DNA of 64,000 nucleotides, taken from Variovorax sp. WS11 (GTDB lineage: Bacteria > Pseudomonadota > Gammaproteobacteria > Burkholderiales > Burkholderiaceae_C). This document shows, piece by piece, positions 48,801 to 58,638 of this stretch. The notes under the pieces were generated by a model. The model was not told where the DNA came from. It ran no database searches and saw only the letters and a program-made list of their open reading frames with translations. The DNA is taken from NCBI RefSeq assembly GCF_010499245.1, contig NZ_JAAGOW010000001.1, positions 372,001-436,000 on the forward strand, in the 5' to 3' direction. Each line of letters starts with the position of its first letter. Positions within the stretch are counted from its first letter, which is position 1. A program made the position numbers and the translations under genes.

Positions 48801-48842
48801 GGGCTGCCGGCGTGCAACGCGCTGGCAGCCCTTGTGGTTTTT
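48801..48842 (+). terminator. Rho-independent terminator after trxA
   Basis: GGGCTGCC pairs with GGCAGCCC (48824-48831), with further GGCG/CGC pairing inside; TTGTGGTTTTT follows. Confidence 0.75.
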
Positions 48843-48847
48843 CCTGT

Positions 48848-48980
48848 CATAATCTTCGCAGTTCACCGGCTCTTTCTTTCTGGCAGCCGGTTCGAGTTCC
48901 CCGGTTTGTGAGGCCTCCTCGCCTCTTCTCAAACCTCCCCCCTGGTTCTTTCCGACAATTTCCCCGCACGGGGTTGTTCC
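48848..48980 (+). promoter_or_regulatory. rho promoter (-10) and C-rich leader
   Basis: CATAAT at 48848-48853 is a -10 candidate. The following leader of about 120 nt is pyrimidine-rich and C-rich with few G (CTTTCTTTCTGG, CCTCCTCGCCTCTTCTC, CCTCCCCCC), as expected of a rut-like region through which Rho limits its own synthesis. Autoregulation is known for E. coli rho; here it is an inference. Confidence 0.5.
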
Positions 48981-50249
48981 ATGCACTTAAACGAACTCAA
49001 GGCACTCCACGTGTCTGAAGTCTTCAAGCAGGCTGAAGCACTGGAGATCGAAAACACCGGCCGCATGCGCAAGCAGGAGCTGATGTTCGCGATCATCAAG
49101 AAGCGTGCAAAGGCCGGAGAGCAGGTCTTCGCCGATGGCGTGCTCGAGATCCTGCCGGACGGCTTCGGCTTCCTGCGCAGCCCGGACACCAGCTTCACCG
49201 CCAGCACCGACGACATCTACATCAGTCCCAGCCAGGTGCGGCGCTTCAACCTGCACACCGGCGACCTGATCGAGGGCGAGGTGCGCATCCCCAAGGACGG
49301 CGAGCGCTACTTCGCACTGACCAAGCTGGACAAGGTCAACGGCGGCGCGCCCGAGGCGAACAAGCACAAGGTGATGTTCGAAAACCTCACGCCGCTGTTC
49401 CCCAAGGAGCTGATGCGCCTGGAGCGCGACAACTTCAAGGGCGAAGAGAACATCACCGGCCGCATCATCGACATCATCGCGCCCATCGGCAAAGGCCAGC
49501 GCGCCCTGCTGGTGGCACCGCCCAAGAGCGGCAAGACGGTGATGATGCAGCACATGGCGCACGCGATCAGCGCCAACTACCCCGAGGTCCACATGATGGT
49601 GCTGCTCGTCGACGAGCGGCCCGAGGAAGTGACCGAGATGCAGCGCACGGTGAAGGGCGAGGTCATTGCCTCCACCTTCGACGAACCCGCGGCGCGCCAC
49701 GTGCACGTGGCCGAGATGGTGATCGAGCGCGCGAAGCGTCTGGTCGAGCTCAAGAAGGACGTGGTGATCCTGCTGGACTCGATCACCCGCCTGGCCCGCG
49801 CCTACAACAACGTCGTGCCCTCTTCCGGCAAGGTGCTGACCGGCGGCGTGGACTCCAACGCGCTGCAGCGCCCCAAGCGCTTCCTGGGCGCCGCGCGCAA
49901 CGTCGAGGAAGGCGGCTCGCTGACCATCATCGGCACCGCGCTGATCGACACCGGCAGCCGCATGGACGAAGTGATCTTCGAGGAGTTCAAGGGCACCGGC
50001 AACTCCGAAATCCACCTGGACCGCCGCCTCTACGAGAAGCGCGTGTTCCCCTCGATTCAGCTCAACCGCAGCGGCACCCGCCGCGAAGAACTGCTGCTGC
50101 CGCCCGAGATCCTGCAGAAGACCCGCATCCTGCGCCAGCTCATGTACAACATGGACGAAATCGAGGCGATGGAGCTCATGCTGAAGAACATGAGGGCGAC
50201 CAAGACCAACGTCGAGTTCTTCGACATGATGCGTCGCGGGGGGGGCTAA
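48981..50249 (+). CDS. rho: Transcription termination factor Rho
   Basis: A 422-residue hexameric RNA helicase. N-terminal [21 protein letters not shown], the RNA-binding [16 protein letters not shown], Walker [13 protein letters not shown], Walker [16 protein letters not shown], the Q-loop [19 protein letters not shown], and the C-terminal DMMRRGG all match. It ends transcripts at rut sites. Its stop overlaps the 3' end of the convergent oxidoreductase by 4 nt. Confidence 0.97.
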   Translation: MHLNELKALHVSEVFKQAEALEIENTGRMRKQELMFAIIKKRAKAGEQVFADGVLEILPDGFGFLRSPDTSFTASTDDIYISPSQVRRFNLHTGDLIEGEVRIPKDGERYFALTKLDKVNGGAPEANKHKVMFENLTPLFPKELMRLERDNFKGEENITGRIIDIIAPIGKGQRALLVAPPKSGKTVMMQHMAHAISANYPEVHMMVLLVDERPEEVTEMQRTVKGEVIASTFDEPAARHVHVAEMVIERAKRLVELKKDVVILLDSITRLARAYNNVVPSSGKVLTGGVDSNALQRPKRFLGAARNVEEGGSLTIIGTALIDTGSRMDEVIFEEFKGTGNSEIHLDRRLYEKRVFPSIQLNRSGTRREELLLPPEILQKTRILRQLMYNMDEIEAMELMLKNMRATKTNVEFFDMMRRGGG

Positions 50250-51325
50250 GCTCTCCCCCAGGCTCCCCCAACCGGCAAAGCGCGGCCCTCGGACGCGCTT
50301 TGGCGGCCGAGGTCCAGGAGCTCCATGAGTTCGACCGCCTGCTCGGGCGGAACAGGGTTCTCGCCCTTGCCGAGGATCGCGTCGCGCACCGCGGCGTAGT
50401 AGGCCATGTAGTTACCGGCCAACGTCGGCACACTCCTCCGCCGGGATTGGCCGTCGTCGGACGGCAGGGTCAGCTCGCCGTCCAGGTCGTCGGCGCCCCA
50501 CCCTTCGCCGCCCGGCTTTCCGCCGGCGCGCAAGGCATCTTCCTGCGGATCGACACCGCGCTTGACGTAGCTGCCACTCGTGCCGTGCACGATGTAGCGC
50601 GGTGCGGCATGGGCGGCCAGCGTGGTGGCGTGCAGCACCACGCGCAGCGGCGCATGCGTGCCGCTCTCATAGCGCAGCACGGCGTGGAAGTAGTCCTCGA
50701 CCAGCGCCCCGTCGCGCAGGGCGGCGGTGTCGAGCTGCAGCGTATCGGGCCGCCCGAAGAGCTGCACGGTCTGGTCGAGCAGGTGCGAGCCCAGGTCCAC
50801 CCAGAGACCCGCCCCCGGCACCGGCTGCTCGCGCCAGCGCTCGCGCACCTGGGGCCGGAAGCGGTCGAAGTGCGACTCGAAGTAGACCGGCCGGCCCAGT
50901 TCGCCGGCGGCGAGCAGTTCCTTCAGCGTCAGGAAATCCGAATCGAAGCGGCGGTTCTGGTAGACCGACAGCAGCCGGCCCTGCCGCTGCGCCAGCGCCG
51001 CGAGCTCCCGCGCCTGGGCCGCGTCGAGCGTGAAAGGCTTGTCGACCACCACATGCTTCCCCGCGGCCAGCGCGGCCTTGGCCACCGGATGGTGCTGCGC
51101 ATTGGGCGTGGCGACCACCACCAGGTCGATGTCGCCCCTGCGCAGCAGCGCGTCCACATCGGGCACCACGTCGACGCCCGGCCATTCCGCGTGAACCTTG
51201 TGGGGCTGGGAGCTGGCCACTGCCCCCAACTGCAGGCCCGGGACGGCCGAGAGCACGGGCGCATGGAAGGTCTGGCCGGCGAAGCCGAAGCCGACCAGGC
51301 CGGCGCGCAAGAGGCTTGAATTCAT
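50246..51325 (-). CDS. Gfo/Idh/MocA family oxidoreductase
   Basis: A 359-residue NAD(P)-dependent dehydrogenase. N-terminal [17 protein letters not shown] binds the cofactor; VDKPFTLD carries the catalytic Lys of the EKP-type motif; [13 protein letters not shown] is the conserved D-x3-H segment. It resembles the YdgJ/IolU-like scyllo-inositol or sugar-oxidising group. Single gene convergent with rho. Confidence 0.88.
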   Translation of the reverse strand: MNSSLLRAGLVGFGFAGQTFHAPVLSAVPGLQLGAVASSQPHKVHAEWPGVDVVPDVDALLRRGDIDLVVVATPNAQHHPVAKAALAAGKHVVVDKPFTLDAAQARELAALAQRQGRLLSVYQNRRFDSDFLTLKELLAAGELGRPVYFESHFDRFRPQVRERWREQPVPGAGLWVDLGSHLLDQTVQLFGRPDTLQLDTAALRDGALVEDYFHAVLRYESGTHAPLRVVLHATTLAAHAAPRYIVHGTSGSYVKRGVDPQEDALRAGGKPGGEGWGADDLDGELTLPSDDGQSRRRSVPTLAGNYMAYYAAVRDAILGKGENPVPPEQAVELMELLDLGRQSASEGRALPVGGAWGRA

Positions 51326-51333
51326 GGTTGAAT

Positions 51334-51368
51334 GGCGCTAGCGCCCAAAACGCCCAGTATGCGATAAT
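51334..51368 (+). promoter_or_regulatory. Candidate rpmE2 promoter region with 12-bp palindrome
   Basis: GGCGCTAGCGCC (51334-51345) is a perfect palindrome, followed by TGCGATAAT with -10 GATAAT at 51363-51368. The transcript would have a leader of about 110 nt before rpmE2. No regulator can be assigned. Confidence 0.4.
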
Positions 51369-51484
51369 TGAGGGCTTCGCGAAAAGTGCAGCCCGGCGCC
51401 GTGCCGGATGAGCTGGGGATGACTGAATAGGCAGGACATCACCCCGTTCAAGCTCGTGGCTCTCGCATCGACCAAGGAAATACT

Positions 51485-51751
51485 ATGAAAGAAGGCATTC
51501 ACCCGAACTACCGCGAGGTCCTGTTCGTCGACCTGTCGAACGGCTTCAAGTTCGTCACCCGTTCCTGCGTGAACACCAAGGAAAAGGGCCAGACCGACGA
51601 CGGCCGCGAGCTGCCGCTCTTCAAGCTCGACACCTCGAGCGAATCGCACCCCTTCTACACCGGCACGCAGAAGTCGGTGGACAACATGGGCGGTCGCGTC
51701 GAGAAGTTCCGCAACCGTTTCGGCAAGACCGGCGGTGCCGCCTCCAAGTAA
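51485..51751 (+). CDS. rpmE2: 50S ribosomal protein L31 type B
   Basis: An 88-residue L31. [20 protein letters not shown] and [27 protein letters not shown] match; the zinc-binding CxxC of type A is absent, so it is the zinc-independent type B. AAGGAAATACT precedes ATG. Downstream of rho, the common place in this group. Confidence 0.96.
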   Translation: MKEGIHPNYREVLFVDLSNGFKFVTRSCVNTKEKGQTDDGRELPLFKLDTSSESHPFYTGTQKSVDNMGGRVEKFRNRFGKTGGAASK

Positions 51752-51771
51752 GGCAGGCGCTTCCGAGTCGA

Positions 51772-51807
51772 GGGCAGCCCGGTTTACCGCGCTGCCCTTT
51801 TTCTTTT
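51772..51807 (+). terminator. Rho-independent terminator after rpmE2
   Basis: GGGCAGC (51772-51778) pairs with GCTGCCC (51791-51797), with inner CGG/CCG around TTTA, followed by TTTTTCTTTT. Confidence 0.85.
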
Positions 51808-51836
51808 AGTCCTCTTCCACCCAGCCCCTCTTCCCG

Positions 51837-53567
51837 TTGAACCAGCCGACGCCAGCGATCGTTGCCCAGAGTGCCGTGCGGCGCCTGCCGCGCATCGCCC
51901 TCATACTGCTGTGCGCGGCCTACCTGATGCCCGGCCTGGTGGGGCGCGGCCCCTGGAAGAGCGCGGACATCGTCTCCTTCGGCTACATGGCCGAACTCGC
52001 GCGCAGCACCGAGGGCCTGGCGCGCTGGCTCGATCCGATGCTGCTGGGCCTGCGGCCCGAGACGCCGGCCCTGATCCCTTACTGGATCGGCGCCTGGGCG
52101 ATCAAGATCGCGCCCGCCTGGGTGCATCCAGACCTCGCGGTCCGCATCGCCTTCGCGCTGCTGCTGTGGGGCACCTTCGCAGCCACCTGGTACGCGGCGT
52201 ACTACCTCGCGCGCACCACCCAGGCACAACCCGTGGCCTTTGCGTTCGGCGGCGAGGCGCGCCCCACCGACTACGCCCGCGCCATCGCCGACGGTGCGCT
52301 GCTGGCGCTGATCGCCTCCCTGGGCCTGGCCCAGTTGGGGCACGAGACCACGCCGGCGCTGGCCCAGCTCTTCTTCACCTCGCAGTTGTTCTACGGCGTC
52401 GTGGCCCTGCCCTACCACCGCGTCGGCCCGATCATCGCCCTGGTGGTCGGCGCGGCCGGCATGACGCTCAGCGGCGGCCCCACCGTCGGCTTGGCGATGG
52501 GCATCGGCTGCGTGATCTTCCTGGCCGTGGAGCGCCGGCGCCGCGCCAGGGAGGAAACGTACGACGAGGAACCCGACTACTCCGCAGCGGCGATCGGGAC
52601 GATCTTCGGCGCCACGCTGCTGGCCGGGCTGCTGGCCGCCTGGCTCGGCCTGCTGCAATGGAAGATCGAGCTGCCGGGCAGCCAGCCCGGCACGCGCGTC
52701 TGGAGCGAGCTGCGCAGCCAGGCCAGGCTCCTGCTGTGGTTCACCTGGCCGGCCTGGCCGCTCGCGCTGTGGACCCTCTGGCGCTGGCGCCGGCAGCTGA
52801 CGGCGCGCCACGTCGCGCTGCCCCTGTGGTTCGCGGTGGTGCCGCTGGCTGCGACCTGGACCACCAGCTTTTCCGAGCGCTCGCTGCTGCTCGCCCTGCC
52901 GGCCTTCGCGACGCTGGCGGCCTTCGCCCTGCCGACCTTCAGGCGCAGCGTCGCCGCGCTGATCGACTGGTTCACGCTGCTCTTCTTCAGCGTCTGGGCC
53001 ATCGTCTTCTGGGTGATCTGGGTCGCGATGCAGACCGGCTTTCCGGCGAAGACGGCCGCCAACGTGGCGAAGCTGGCCCCCGGCTTCGTCCCCCACTTCT
53101 CGGCCACCGCGCTGGTTTTCGCCATCGCCGCCACGCTGGCCTGGGCCTGGCTGGTGCGCTGGCGCACCGGCCGGCACCGCGCCGCGTTGTGGAAGACCCT
53201 GGTGCTGCCGGCCGGCGGCGCGGCCCTGTGCTGGATGCTGGTGATGACGCTGTGGCTGCCGCTGCTGGACTACGCACGCAGCTACGCGCCGCAGGTGCGC
53301 GCCATCACCGAACGGGTCGGCCAGCCGAGCTGCGTGTCCCAGCTGGCGCTCGGCCGGCCCCATATCGCGGCCCTGCGCCACCACGGCCAGATCAACCTGC
53401 AGCCGCTGCTGGGCGGCCCGAGCTGCCCCTGGCTGGTGGTGAGCCCGGAGGCCATCGGGCGCCTCCACACGCTGGTCAACCTCGAGGGCTGGCGTCTTAT
53501 CGGCACCCTGCGCCGCCCCACCAGTCCGAGCGACGACCTGCTGCTCTACCAAAGAACCGCGCCTTGA
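51837..53567 (+). CDS. Polytopic membrane protein, probable glycosyltransferase family 39 (ArnT-like)
   Basis: A 576-residue protein with about ten or eleven hydrophobic spans and a C-terminal soluble part. ADIVSFGYMAELARSTEGLARWLDPMLLG near residue 45 resembles the GT39/ArnT first periplasmic loop with its acidic residue, used by lipid-linked sugar transferases. The start is unclear: TTG at 51837 has only a poor ribosome site, and a GTG about 40 nt later is possible. Its stop overlaps the MATE start (TTGA). Confidence 0.7.
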   Translation: MNQPTPAIVAQSAVRRLPRIALILLCAAYLMPGLVGRGPWKSADIVSFGYMAELARSTEGLARWLDPMLLGLRPETPALIPYWIGAWAIKIAPAWVHPDLAVRIAFALLLWGTFAATWYAAYYLARTTQAQPVAFAFGGEARPTDYARAIADGALLALIASLGLAQLGHETTPALAQLFFTSQLFYGVVALPYHRVGPIIALVVGAAGMTLSGGPTVGLAMGIGCVIFLAVERRRRAREETYDEEPDYSAAAIGTIFGATLLAGLLAAWLGLLQWKIELPGSQPGTRVWSELRSQARLLLWFTWPAWPLALWTLWRWRRQLTARHVALPLWFAVVPLAATWTTSFSERSLLLALPAFATLAAFALPTFRRSVAALIDWFTLLFFSVWAIVFWVIWVAMQTGFPAKTAANVAKLAPGFVPHFSATALVFAIAATLAWAWLVRWRTGRHRAALWKTLVLPAGGAALCWMLVMTLWLPLLDYARSYAPQVRAITERVGQPSCVSQLALGRPHIAALRHHGQINLQPLLGGPSCPWLVVSPEAIGRLHTLVNLEGWRLIGTLRRPTSPSDDLLLYQRTAP

Positions 53568-54904
53568 GCAGCGAACGGCGGGTCATTGCGCGCCACGCGG
53601 CGACGGTGCTTGCCGGCCAGTTGGCCGTGATGGCCTTCGGCGTAACCGACACCATCGTGGCCGGCCGCTACGCAGAGGGTGCGCTGGCGGCACTTTCGGT
53701 AGGCTCGGCCATCTTCGTCAGCGTCTACGTATCGTTGCTGGGGGTATTGCAGGCGCTGTTGCCCATCTGGGCCGAGCTGCACGGCGCGCAGCGCACGGAC
53801 GAGGTCGGCCGCTCCGTGCGCCAGGCGCTCTACCTGTGCGGCTTCGCGATTGCGCTCGGCATGGCGATCCTGTTCTTCCCCGCGCCGCTGCTGCGCTGGG
53901 CCGAGGTGCCGCAGGCCATGCGCGCCGACGTCGAAGCCTATCTGCAGGTGCTGGCCTTCGCGCTGCCGCCGGCGCTGCTGTTCCGCCTGTTCAGCACGCT
54001 CAACCAGAGCCTGGGCAAGCCGCAGCTGGTGACCTGGCTGCAGGTGGCCTCGCTGGCGCCGAAGCTGGTGCTGTCGATCTGGTTCACCTTCGGCGGCGCC
54101 GGCCTGCCGGCGCTGGGCCTGGTGGGCTGCGGCTGGGCCACGCTGGCGGTGAACTGGGCGATGCTCGCCTGCGCGGCCTGGCTGCTGCGCAGCCGGCCCT
54201 TCTACCGCGACTACCACATCTGGCGCCGCATCGAGGCGCCCGACTGGCATCAACTCGGCCAGTTCGCCCGGCTCGGCGTTCCAGCCGGGCTCGCCGTGCT
54301 GGTCGAGGTCACCTCCTTCACGCTGATGGCGCTGTTCATCGCGCGCCTGGGCACCGCCGCCACTGCGGCCCACCAGATCGCATCGAACCTCACGGCCGTC
54401 GCCTACATGGTGCCGCTGTCGCTTTCGATCGCCACCAGCGCGCGCGTGAGCTTCTGGCTCGGCGCCGGCGACGCCACGCTGGCACGGCGCGCCTGTGCCC
54501 GCGGCTTCGAGCTGGCCGTGCTCGGCGCCTTGCTGTTCGCCGCCGCCATGGCGCTGCTACGCTGGCGGCTGGCAGCCATCTATTCCGCCAATCCCGCCGT
54601 GGTGGCGCTCGGCGCCACGCTGCTGCTGGCAACCGCCGCCTACCACCTGGCCGACGCCGTGCAGACGCTGTGCGTCTTCGTGCTGCGCTGCTACCGCGTG
54701 ACGGTGATGCCGCTGGTGCTGTACTGCACGCTGCTCTGGGGCGTGGGACTGGGCGGCAGCTACATGCTGGCCTATCGCGGCATCGGGCCCTGGCCGGCGA
54801 TGCAGTCGCCGTTGGCCTTCTGGCTGATGAGCGCGCTGGCCCTCGCGTTGGCGGCCGCGCTGCTGCTGGCGGTGCTGTGGTCGACGCTCAGAAGGCGGGA
54901 ATGA
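53564..54904 (+). CDS. MATE family efflux transporter
   Basis: A 446-residue exporter with twelve predicted spans in two pseudo-repeats. VIARHAATVLAGQLAVMAFGVTDTIVAGRY and the mirrored FARLGVPAGLAVLVEVTSFTLMALFIARLG are typical of the DinF/NorM group. TTG start at 53564 overlaps the upstream stop, so coupling is likely. Probably exports drugs or, given the GT39 neighbour, a lipid or glycan; undetermined. Confidence 0.88.
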   Translation: MSSERRVIARHAATVLAGQLAVMAFGVTDTIVAGRYAEGALAALSVGSAIFVSVYVSLLGVLQALLPIWAELHGAQRTDEVGRSVRQALYLCGFAIALGMAILFFPAPLLRWAEVPQAMRADVEAYLQVLAFALPPALLFRLFSTLNQSLGKPQLVTWLQVASLAPKLVLSIWFTFGGAGLPALGLVGCGWATLAVNWAMLACAAWLLRSRPFYRDYHIWRRIEAPDWHQLGQFARLGVPAGLAVLVEVTSFTLMALFIARLGTAATAAHQIASNLTAVAYMVPLSLSIATSARVSFWLGAGDATLARRACARGFELAVLGALLFAAAMALLRWRLAAIYSANPAVVALGATLLLATAAYHLADAVQTLCVFVLRCYRVTVMPLVLYCTLLWGVGLGGSYMLAYRGIGPWPAMQSPLAFWLMSALALALAAALLLAVLWSTLRRRE

Positions 54905-54958
54905 ATCCGGCGTGCCCGAGCAGCCTGTCCGGGCGTGCCCAATCAAGCGCAAAGCGCA

Positions 54959-54978
54959 GCCGTAGCTTCCGCTACGGC
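54959..54978. repeat. Inverted repeat (REP-like) between MATE and phoR
   Basis: Perfect 8-bp arms GCCGTAGC / GCTACGGC around TTCC; flanking GCAAA / TTTGC extends it imperfectly. It lies between convergent 3' ends (MATE and phoR) and has no T-run. The 144-nt gap holds nothing else recognisable. Confidence 0.55.
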
Positions 54979-55048
54979 GAGCATTTGCAACGCAGAGTGG
55001 GTGCGCCTGGGCAGGATGAGCGGGCATGGCGGGTTCGTTCACGCCTTC

Positions 55049-56389
55049 TCATGCGACGGCGCTGAGCACGGCGGCCTGCCGCAGCCGCGTGACCGGAAAG
55101 ATCAATGCAAAGCGCGAACCCTTCCCCACAGTGCTCTCGATGCGCAGCTCAGCCCCGTGGCGCTGCGCCACGTGCTTCACGATCGCCAGCCCCAGGCCGG
55201 TGCCGCCGGTCTCGCGCGACCGGCTGCGATCGATGCGATAGAAGCGCTCGGTGAGACGCGGGATGTGCTCCGCCGCAATGCCCGGCCCGCTGTCGCGCAC
55301 CGCGTACTCGCCGCGCCCGTCGGGCAGGAGGCGCCAGCTCACTGCCACTTCGCCGCCGCCGGGCGTATAGCGGATGGCATTGCTCAGCAGGTTGGACATC
55401 GCGCTTTGCAGCTCGGTGGCCGCGCCGGCGATCTCGGAATCGGCATCCATCTCGAAGCTCAGCCTGTGCCCCTGCGAGGTCAGACGGGTCGACAGCCCGC
55501 GGCCTTCGTCTTCGCACTGCGCCATCAGCGCCCGCATGCGGGTCCAGCGATTGGCGGGCGGCGCGGCGCTGCCCTCCAGGCGCGACAGGGTGAGCAGATC
55601 GTTGACCAGCGTCTCCATGCGGTGCGACTGCTGTCCCATGAGCGCCAGGTAGCGGGACCGCTCCTCGGCATCGAGCGGCAGGTTCTGCAGCGTCTCGACG
55701 AAGCCGGCGAGCACCGTGAGCGGTGTGCGGATCTCGTGCGAGACATTGGCGACGAAGTCGCGCCGCATTGCCTCGGCCTGCTCGAGGGCTGTGATGTCGC
55801 GCGTCAGCAGCATGCGGCGATTGCCGGCGTACGGATGCACCTGCACCGACAGCCGCACCGGATGGCCGCGATGGGAGTGGATCTGCGAGGGTGCATCGAT
55901 CACCACGTCGCGGCTGTAGTTCCAGGAGGCCAGGTAGGCCACGAAGGCGGGATCGCGCACCAGGTTCGAGAGATGCTGCAGCAGGTCGCGCTCGGCATCG
56001 ATGCCGAATTGCCCGGCCGCGGTCTGGTTGCACCACTCGATGCGGCCCTGCTCGTCGAGCAGCACCACGCCGTTGGGCGAGGCCTGGATGGCCGCCAGGA
56101 ACTCCTGCAGCCGGTCTTCGGCCTGCCGGGCCTGCTGTTCACGCGTGCGCAACAGTTTGCGGATGCGCTCGGCCAGCTCGCCCCAGACGCCGGGACCGCG
56201 CGACGGCAGGCCGTTGGCGTCGTTGCGTAGTACGTGCAGCAGCCGCTGGGCGCGCCAGGCATCGAGTCCGAGCCACAGCACCGCGCCCAGCCAGGCGCCC
56301 AGCCACAGGTAATGAAGTCCGGCCACTGCCGCGACCGCGGCGCCCCCGAGAAACGAGGCTGCCAGGAAAGTTGCTATACGAAACGGCAT
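55049..56389 (-). CDS. phoR: Phosphate regulon sensor histidine kinase PhoR
   Basis: A 446-residue kinase. Two N-terminal spans (about 5-45), a PAS domain (about 95-200; IQASPNGVVLLDEQGRIEWCNQTA), the HisKA site RRDFVANVSHEIRTPLTVLAG, and ATPase boxes NLLSNAIRYTP, VRDSGPGIAAEHIPRLTERFYR and GTGLGLAIVKH. It phosphorylates PhoB under low phosphate. Last gene of the pst-pho run, 40 nt after phoB. Confidence 0.95.
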   Translation of the reverse strand: MPFRIATFLAASFLGGAAVAAVAGLHYLWLGAWLGAVLWLGLDAWRAQRLLHVLRNDANGLPSRGPGVWGELAERIRKLLRTREQQARQAEDRLQEFLAAIQASPNGVVLLDEQGRIEWCNQTAAGQFGIDAERDLLQHLSNLVRDPAFVAYLASWNYSRDVVIDAPSQIHSHRGHPVRLSVQVHPYAGNRRMLLTRDITALEQAEAMRRDFVANVSHEIRTPLTVLAGFVETLQNLPLDAEERSRYLALMGQQSHRMETLVNDLLTLSRLEGSAAPPANRWTRMRALMAQCEDEGRGLSTRLTSQGHRLSFEMDADSEIAGAATELQSAMSNLLSNAIRYTPGGGEVAVSWRLLPDGRGEYAVRDSGPGIAAEHIPRLTERFYRIDRSRSRETGGTGLGLAIVKHVAQRHGAELRIESTVGKGSRFALIFPVTRLRQAAVLSAVA

Positions 56390-56429
56390 GCCCGCCCATT
56401 GTGCCGCGGGGCCCCCGCCGGCGAGCCCT

Positions 56430-57122
56430 TCACACCGTGACCTGGGACGTCAGCCTGTAGCCAGCGCCGCGCACGGTCTCGACCATCGGCGCCGCGGGGC
56501 CGAGCGATTCGCGCAGGCGCTTGACGTGCACGTCGACCGTGCGCTCCTCGATGTAGACGTGATCGCCCCACACCTTGTCCAGCAGCTGGGCGCGGCTGTG
56601 CACGCGCTCGGCGTGCTGCATCAGGTAGCCCAGCAGCTTGAACTCGGTCGGCCCCACCTTCAACGGCATGCCCTGCCAGGTCACGCGGTGCGTCGCGGTG
56701 TCGAGGGCCAGCTCGCCGATCTCGACGCGCTCGGTCACCACTTCCGGCGCGCGGCGCCGCAGCACGGCGCGGATGCGGGCCAGCATCTCCTGGGTGGAGA
56801 AGGGCTTGGTGATGTAGTCGTCCGCTCCGGCGTCCAGTCCGGCGACCTTGTCGGGCTCGTCGCCGCGCGCCGTCAGCATGAGGATCGGCATGCTCTTGGT
56901 GCGCGGGTCCTTGCGCCACTGGCGTGCCAGCTGCAGGCCGCTCTGGCCCGGCAGCATCCAGTCGAGCAGCACGAGGTCGGGCAGGTAGGCATCGATCTCG
57001 CGCTGCGCTGCCGCTCCGTCCTCGGCCCAGATCGGCTCGAAGCCGTTGTGACGCAGGTTGACGGCGATCAGCTCGGCAATCGAGGATTCGTCTTCGACGA
57101 TCAGGACGCGGGGTTTCTTCAT
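56430..57122 (-). CDS. phoB: Phosphate regulon response regulator PhoB
   Basis: A 230-residue OmpR-type regulator. The receiver has VEDESS, phospho-acceptor LLDWMLPGQSG and the conserved Lys in YITKPFS; the winged helix has GPTEFKLLGYLMQHAERVHSR and YIEERTVDVHVKRLR. It binds Pho boxes such as those at 61774 and 61841. Follows phoU after 16 nt. Confidence 0.96.
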   Translation of the reverse strand: MKKPRVLIVEDESSIAELIAVNLRHNGFEPIWAEDGAAAQREIDAYLPDLVLLDWMLPGQSGLQLARQWRKDPRTKSMPILMLTARGDEPDKVAGLDAGADDYITKPFSTQEMLARIRAVLRRRAPEVVTERVEIGELALDTATHRVTWQGMPLKVGPTEFKLLGYLMQHAERVHSRAQLLDKVWGDHVYIEERTVDVHVKRLRESLGPAAPMVETVRGAGYRLTSQVTV

Positions 57123-57138
57123 TGATCGGAATGAAAGC

Positions 57139-57840
57139 CTATTGAAGGGCCGACTCGATGTCCTGCATCGAAGTGTGCCGCACGTCGGCACCCTTGACGA
57201 TGTAGATGATGAACTCGGCGATGTTCTTCGCATGGTCGCCGATGCGCTCGATGGCCTTGGCCAGGAACAGCAGGTCGAGGCTGGCCGAGATGGTGCGCGG
57301 GTCTTCCATCATGTAGGTGACCAGCTTGCGCACGAAACCGTCGAACTCCTTGTCGATCAGGTCGTCGTCCTTGAGGATCGACAGCGCGGCGGCGGTGTCC
57401 AGGCGCGCGAAGGCGTCGAGCGCCTTGCGCAGCAGGCCCGAAGCCAGGTCGGCCGCGATGCGCAGCTCGGTGGAAGGCAGCGCACGCGCCGAGCCGCTCT
57501 CGATGATCGACTTGACCATGCGCGCGATCTTGTTGGCCTCGTCGCCCACGCGCTCGAGGTTGGCGGTGGTCTTGGAGATCGCGATCAAGAGGCGCAGGTC
57601 GCGCGCCGTCGGCTGGCGCCGCGCGATGATCGAGGACAGCTCGCGGTCGATCTCGATCTCCATCGCGTTGACGCGAACCTCGGTCTCGATCACCCGGTCG
57701 GCCGACTCCGTGTCGAACTGCGCCAGCGCATACACGGCCTGGCTGATCTGGGACTCGACCATGCCGCCGAGCTCCATCACCCGCGAGGAGACCGCGTTCA
57801 GCTCGCTGTCGAACTGGCTGGAAAGATGTTTTTCGGTCAT
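57139..57840 (-). CDS. phoU: Phosphate signalling protein PhoU
   Basis: A 233-residue all-helical protein with the two PhoU repeats: EIEIDRELSSIIARRQPTARDLRLLIA (about 70-100) and later ERIGDHAKNIAEF (about 200-215), which supply the metal-binding E/D residues. It links PstSCAB activity to PhoR. Located 10 nt after pstB. Confidence 0.95.
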   Translation of the reverse strand: MTEKHLSSQFDSELNAVSSRVMELGGMVESQISQAVYALAQFDTESADRVIETEVRVNAMEIEIDRELSSIIARRQPTARDLRLLIAISKTTANLERVGDEANKIARMVKSIIESGSARALPSTELRIAADLASGLLRKALDAFARLDTAAALSILKDDDLIDKEFDGFVRKLVTYMMEDPRTISASLDLLFLAKAIERIGDHAKNIAEFIIYIVKGADVRHTSMQDIESALQ

Positions 57841-57850
57841 GACGCCCCTT

Positions 57851-58633
57851 TCAGCCGAAACGGCCGGTGATGTAGTCCTCGGTCTCCTTGCGCTTCGGCT
57901 TGAAGAATAGCTCTTCAGTGGCGCCGAACTCGATCAGGTCGCCCAGGTACATGTAGGCGGTGTAGTCGCTGCAACGCGCCGCCTGCTGCATGTTGTGGGT
58001 CACGATGACCACTGTGTATTCGTTCTTCAGTTCGGCGATCAGTTCCTCGATCTTGGCCGTGGAGATCGGGTCCAGCGCCGAGCAGGGCTCGTCGAGGAGC
58101 AGAACCTCGGGCTTGATCGCGATGCCGCGGGCGATGCACAGGCGCTGCTGCTGGCCGCCCGAAAGGCCGGAGCCGCTCTGCTGCAGCTTGTCGCGCACCT
58201 CGGTCCAGAGCGCGGCCTTCTTGAGCGCCCACTCGACGCGGTCGTCCATCTCGGAAGAGCTCAGGTTCTCGAACAGCTTCACGCCAAAGGCGATGTTGTC
58301 GTAGATCGACATCGGGAACGGCGTCGGCTTCTGGAACACCATGCCGATCTTGGCGCGGATCAGCGCCACGTCCTGCTTGGAGGTCAGCAGGTTCTCGCCG
58401 TCCAGCGAGATCACGCCCTCGGCGCGCTGCTCGGGGTAGAGCTCGAACATGCGGTTGAAGGTGCGCAGCAGGGTCGACTTGCCGCAGCCCGAAGGGCCGA
58501 TGAAGGCGGTGACCTTGTTCTCGGGGATCTCGAGGTTGATGCCCTTGAGCGCGTGGAACTTGCCGTAGTAGAAGTTCAGGTCCTTGACCGAGATCTTCGC
58601 GCGGGACGGCTGTGCAGCGATGGTGGAAGGCAT
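57851..58633 (-). CDS. pstB: Phosphate ABC transporter ATP-binding protein PstB
   Basis: A 260-residue ATPase. Walker A is [12 protein letters not shown], the PstB-specific [13 protein letters not shown] follows, the signature is [14 protein letters not shown], Walker [13 protein letters not shown] and the switch [11 protein letters not shown] at 58633 lies 5 nt after pstA. Energises phosphate import. Confidence 0.96.
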   Translation of the reverse strand: MPSTIAAQPSRAKISVKDLNFYYGKFHALKGINLEIPENKVTAFIGPSGCGKSTLLRTFNRMFELYPEQRAEGVISLDGENLLTSKQDVALIRAKIGMVFQKPTPFPMSIYDNIAFGVKLFENLSSSEMDDRVEWALKKAALWTEVRDKLQQSGSGLSGGQQQRLCIARGIAIKPEVLLLDEPCSALDPISTAKIEELIAELKNEYTVVIVTHNMQQAARCSDYTAYMYLGDLIEFGATEELFFKPKRKETEDYITGRFG

Positions 58634-58638
58634 GATGT

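Noticed and set aside
51911..53563. The in-frame extension upstream of the MATE exporter, over 550 codons
   Set aside because: It lies out of frame inside the membrane-protein gene and reads as Arg/Gly/Ala-rich shadow; the TTG at 53564 starts the real exporter.
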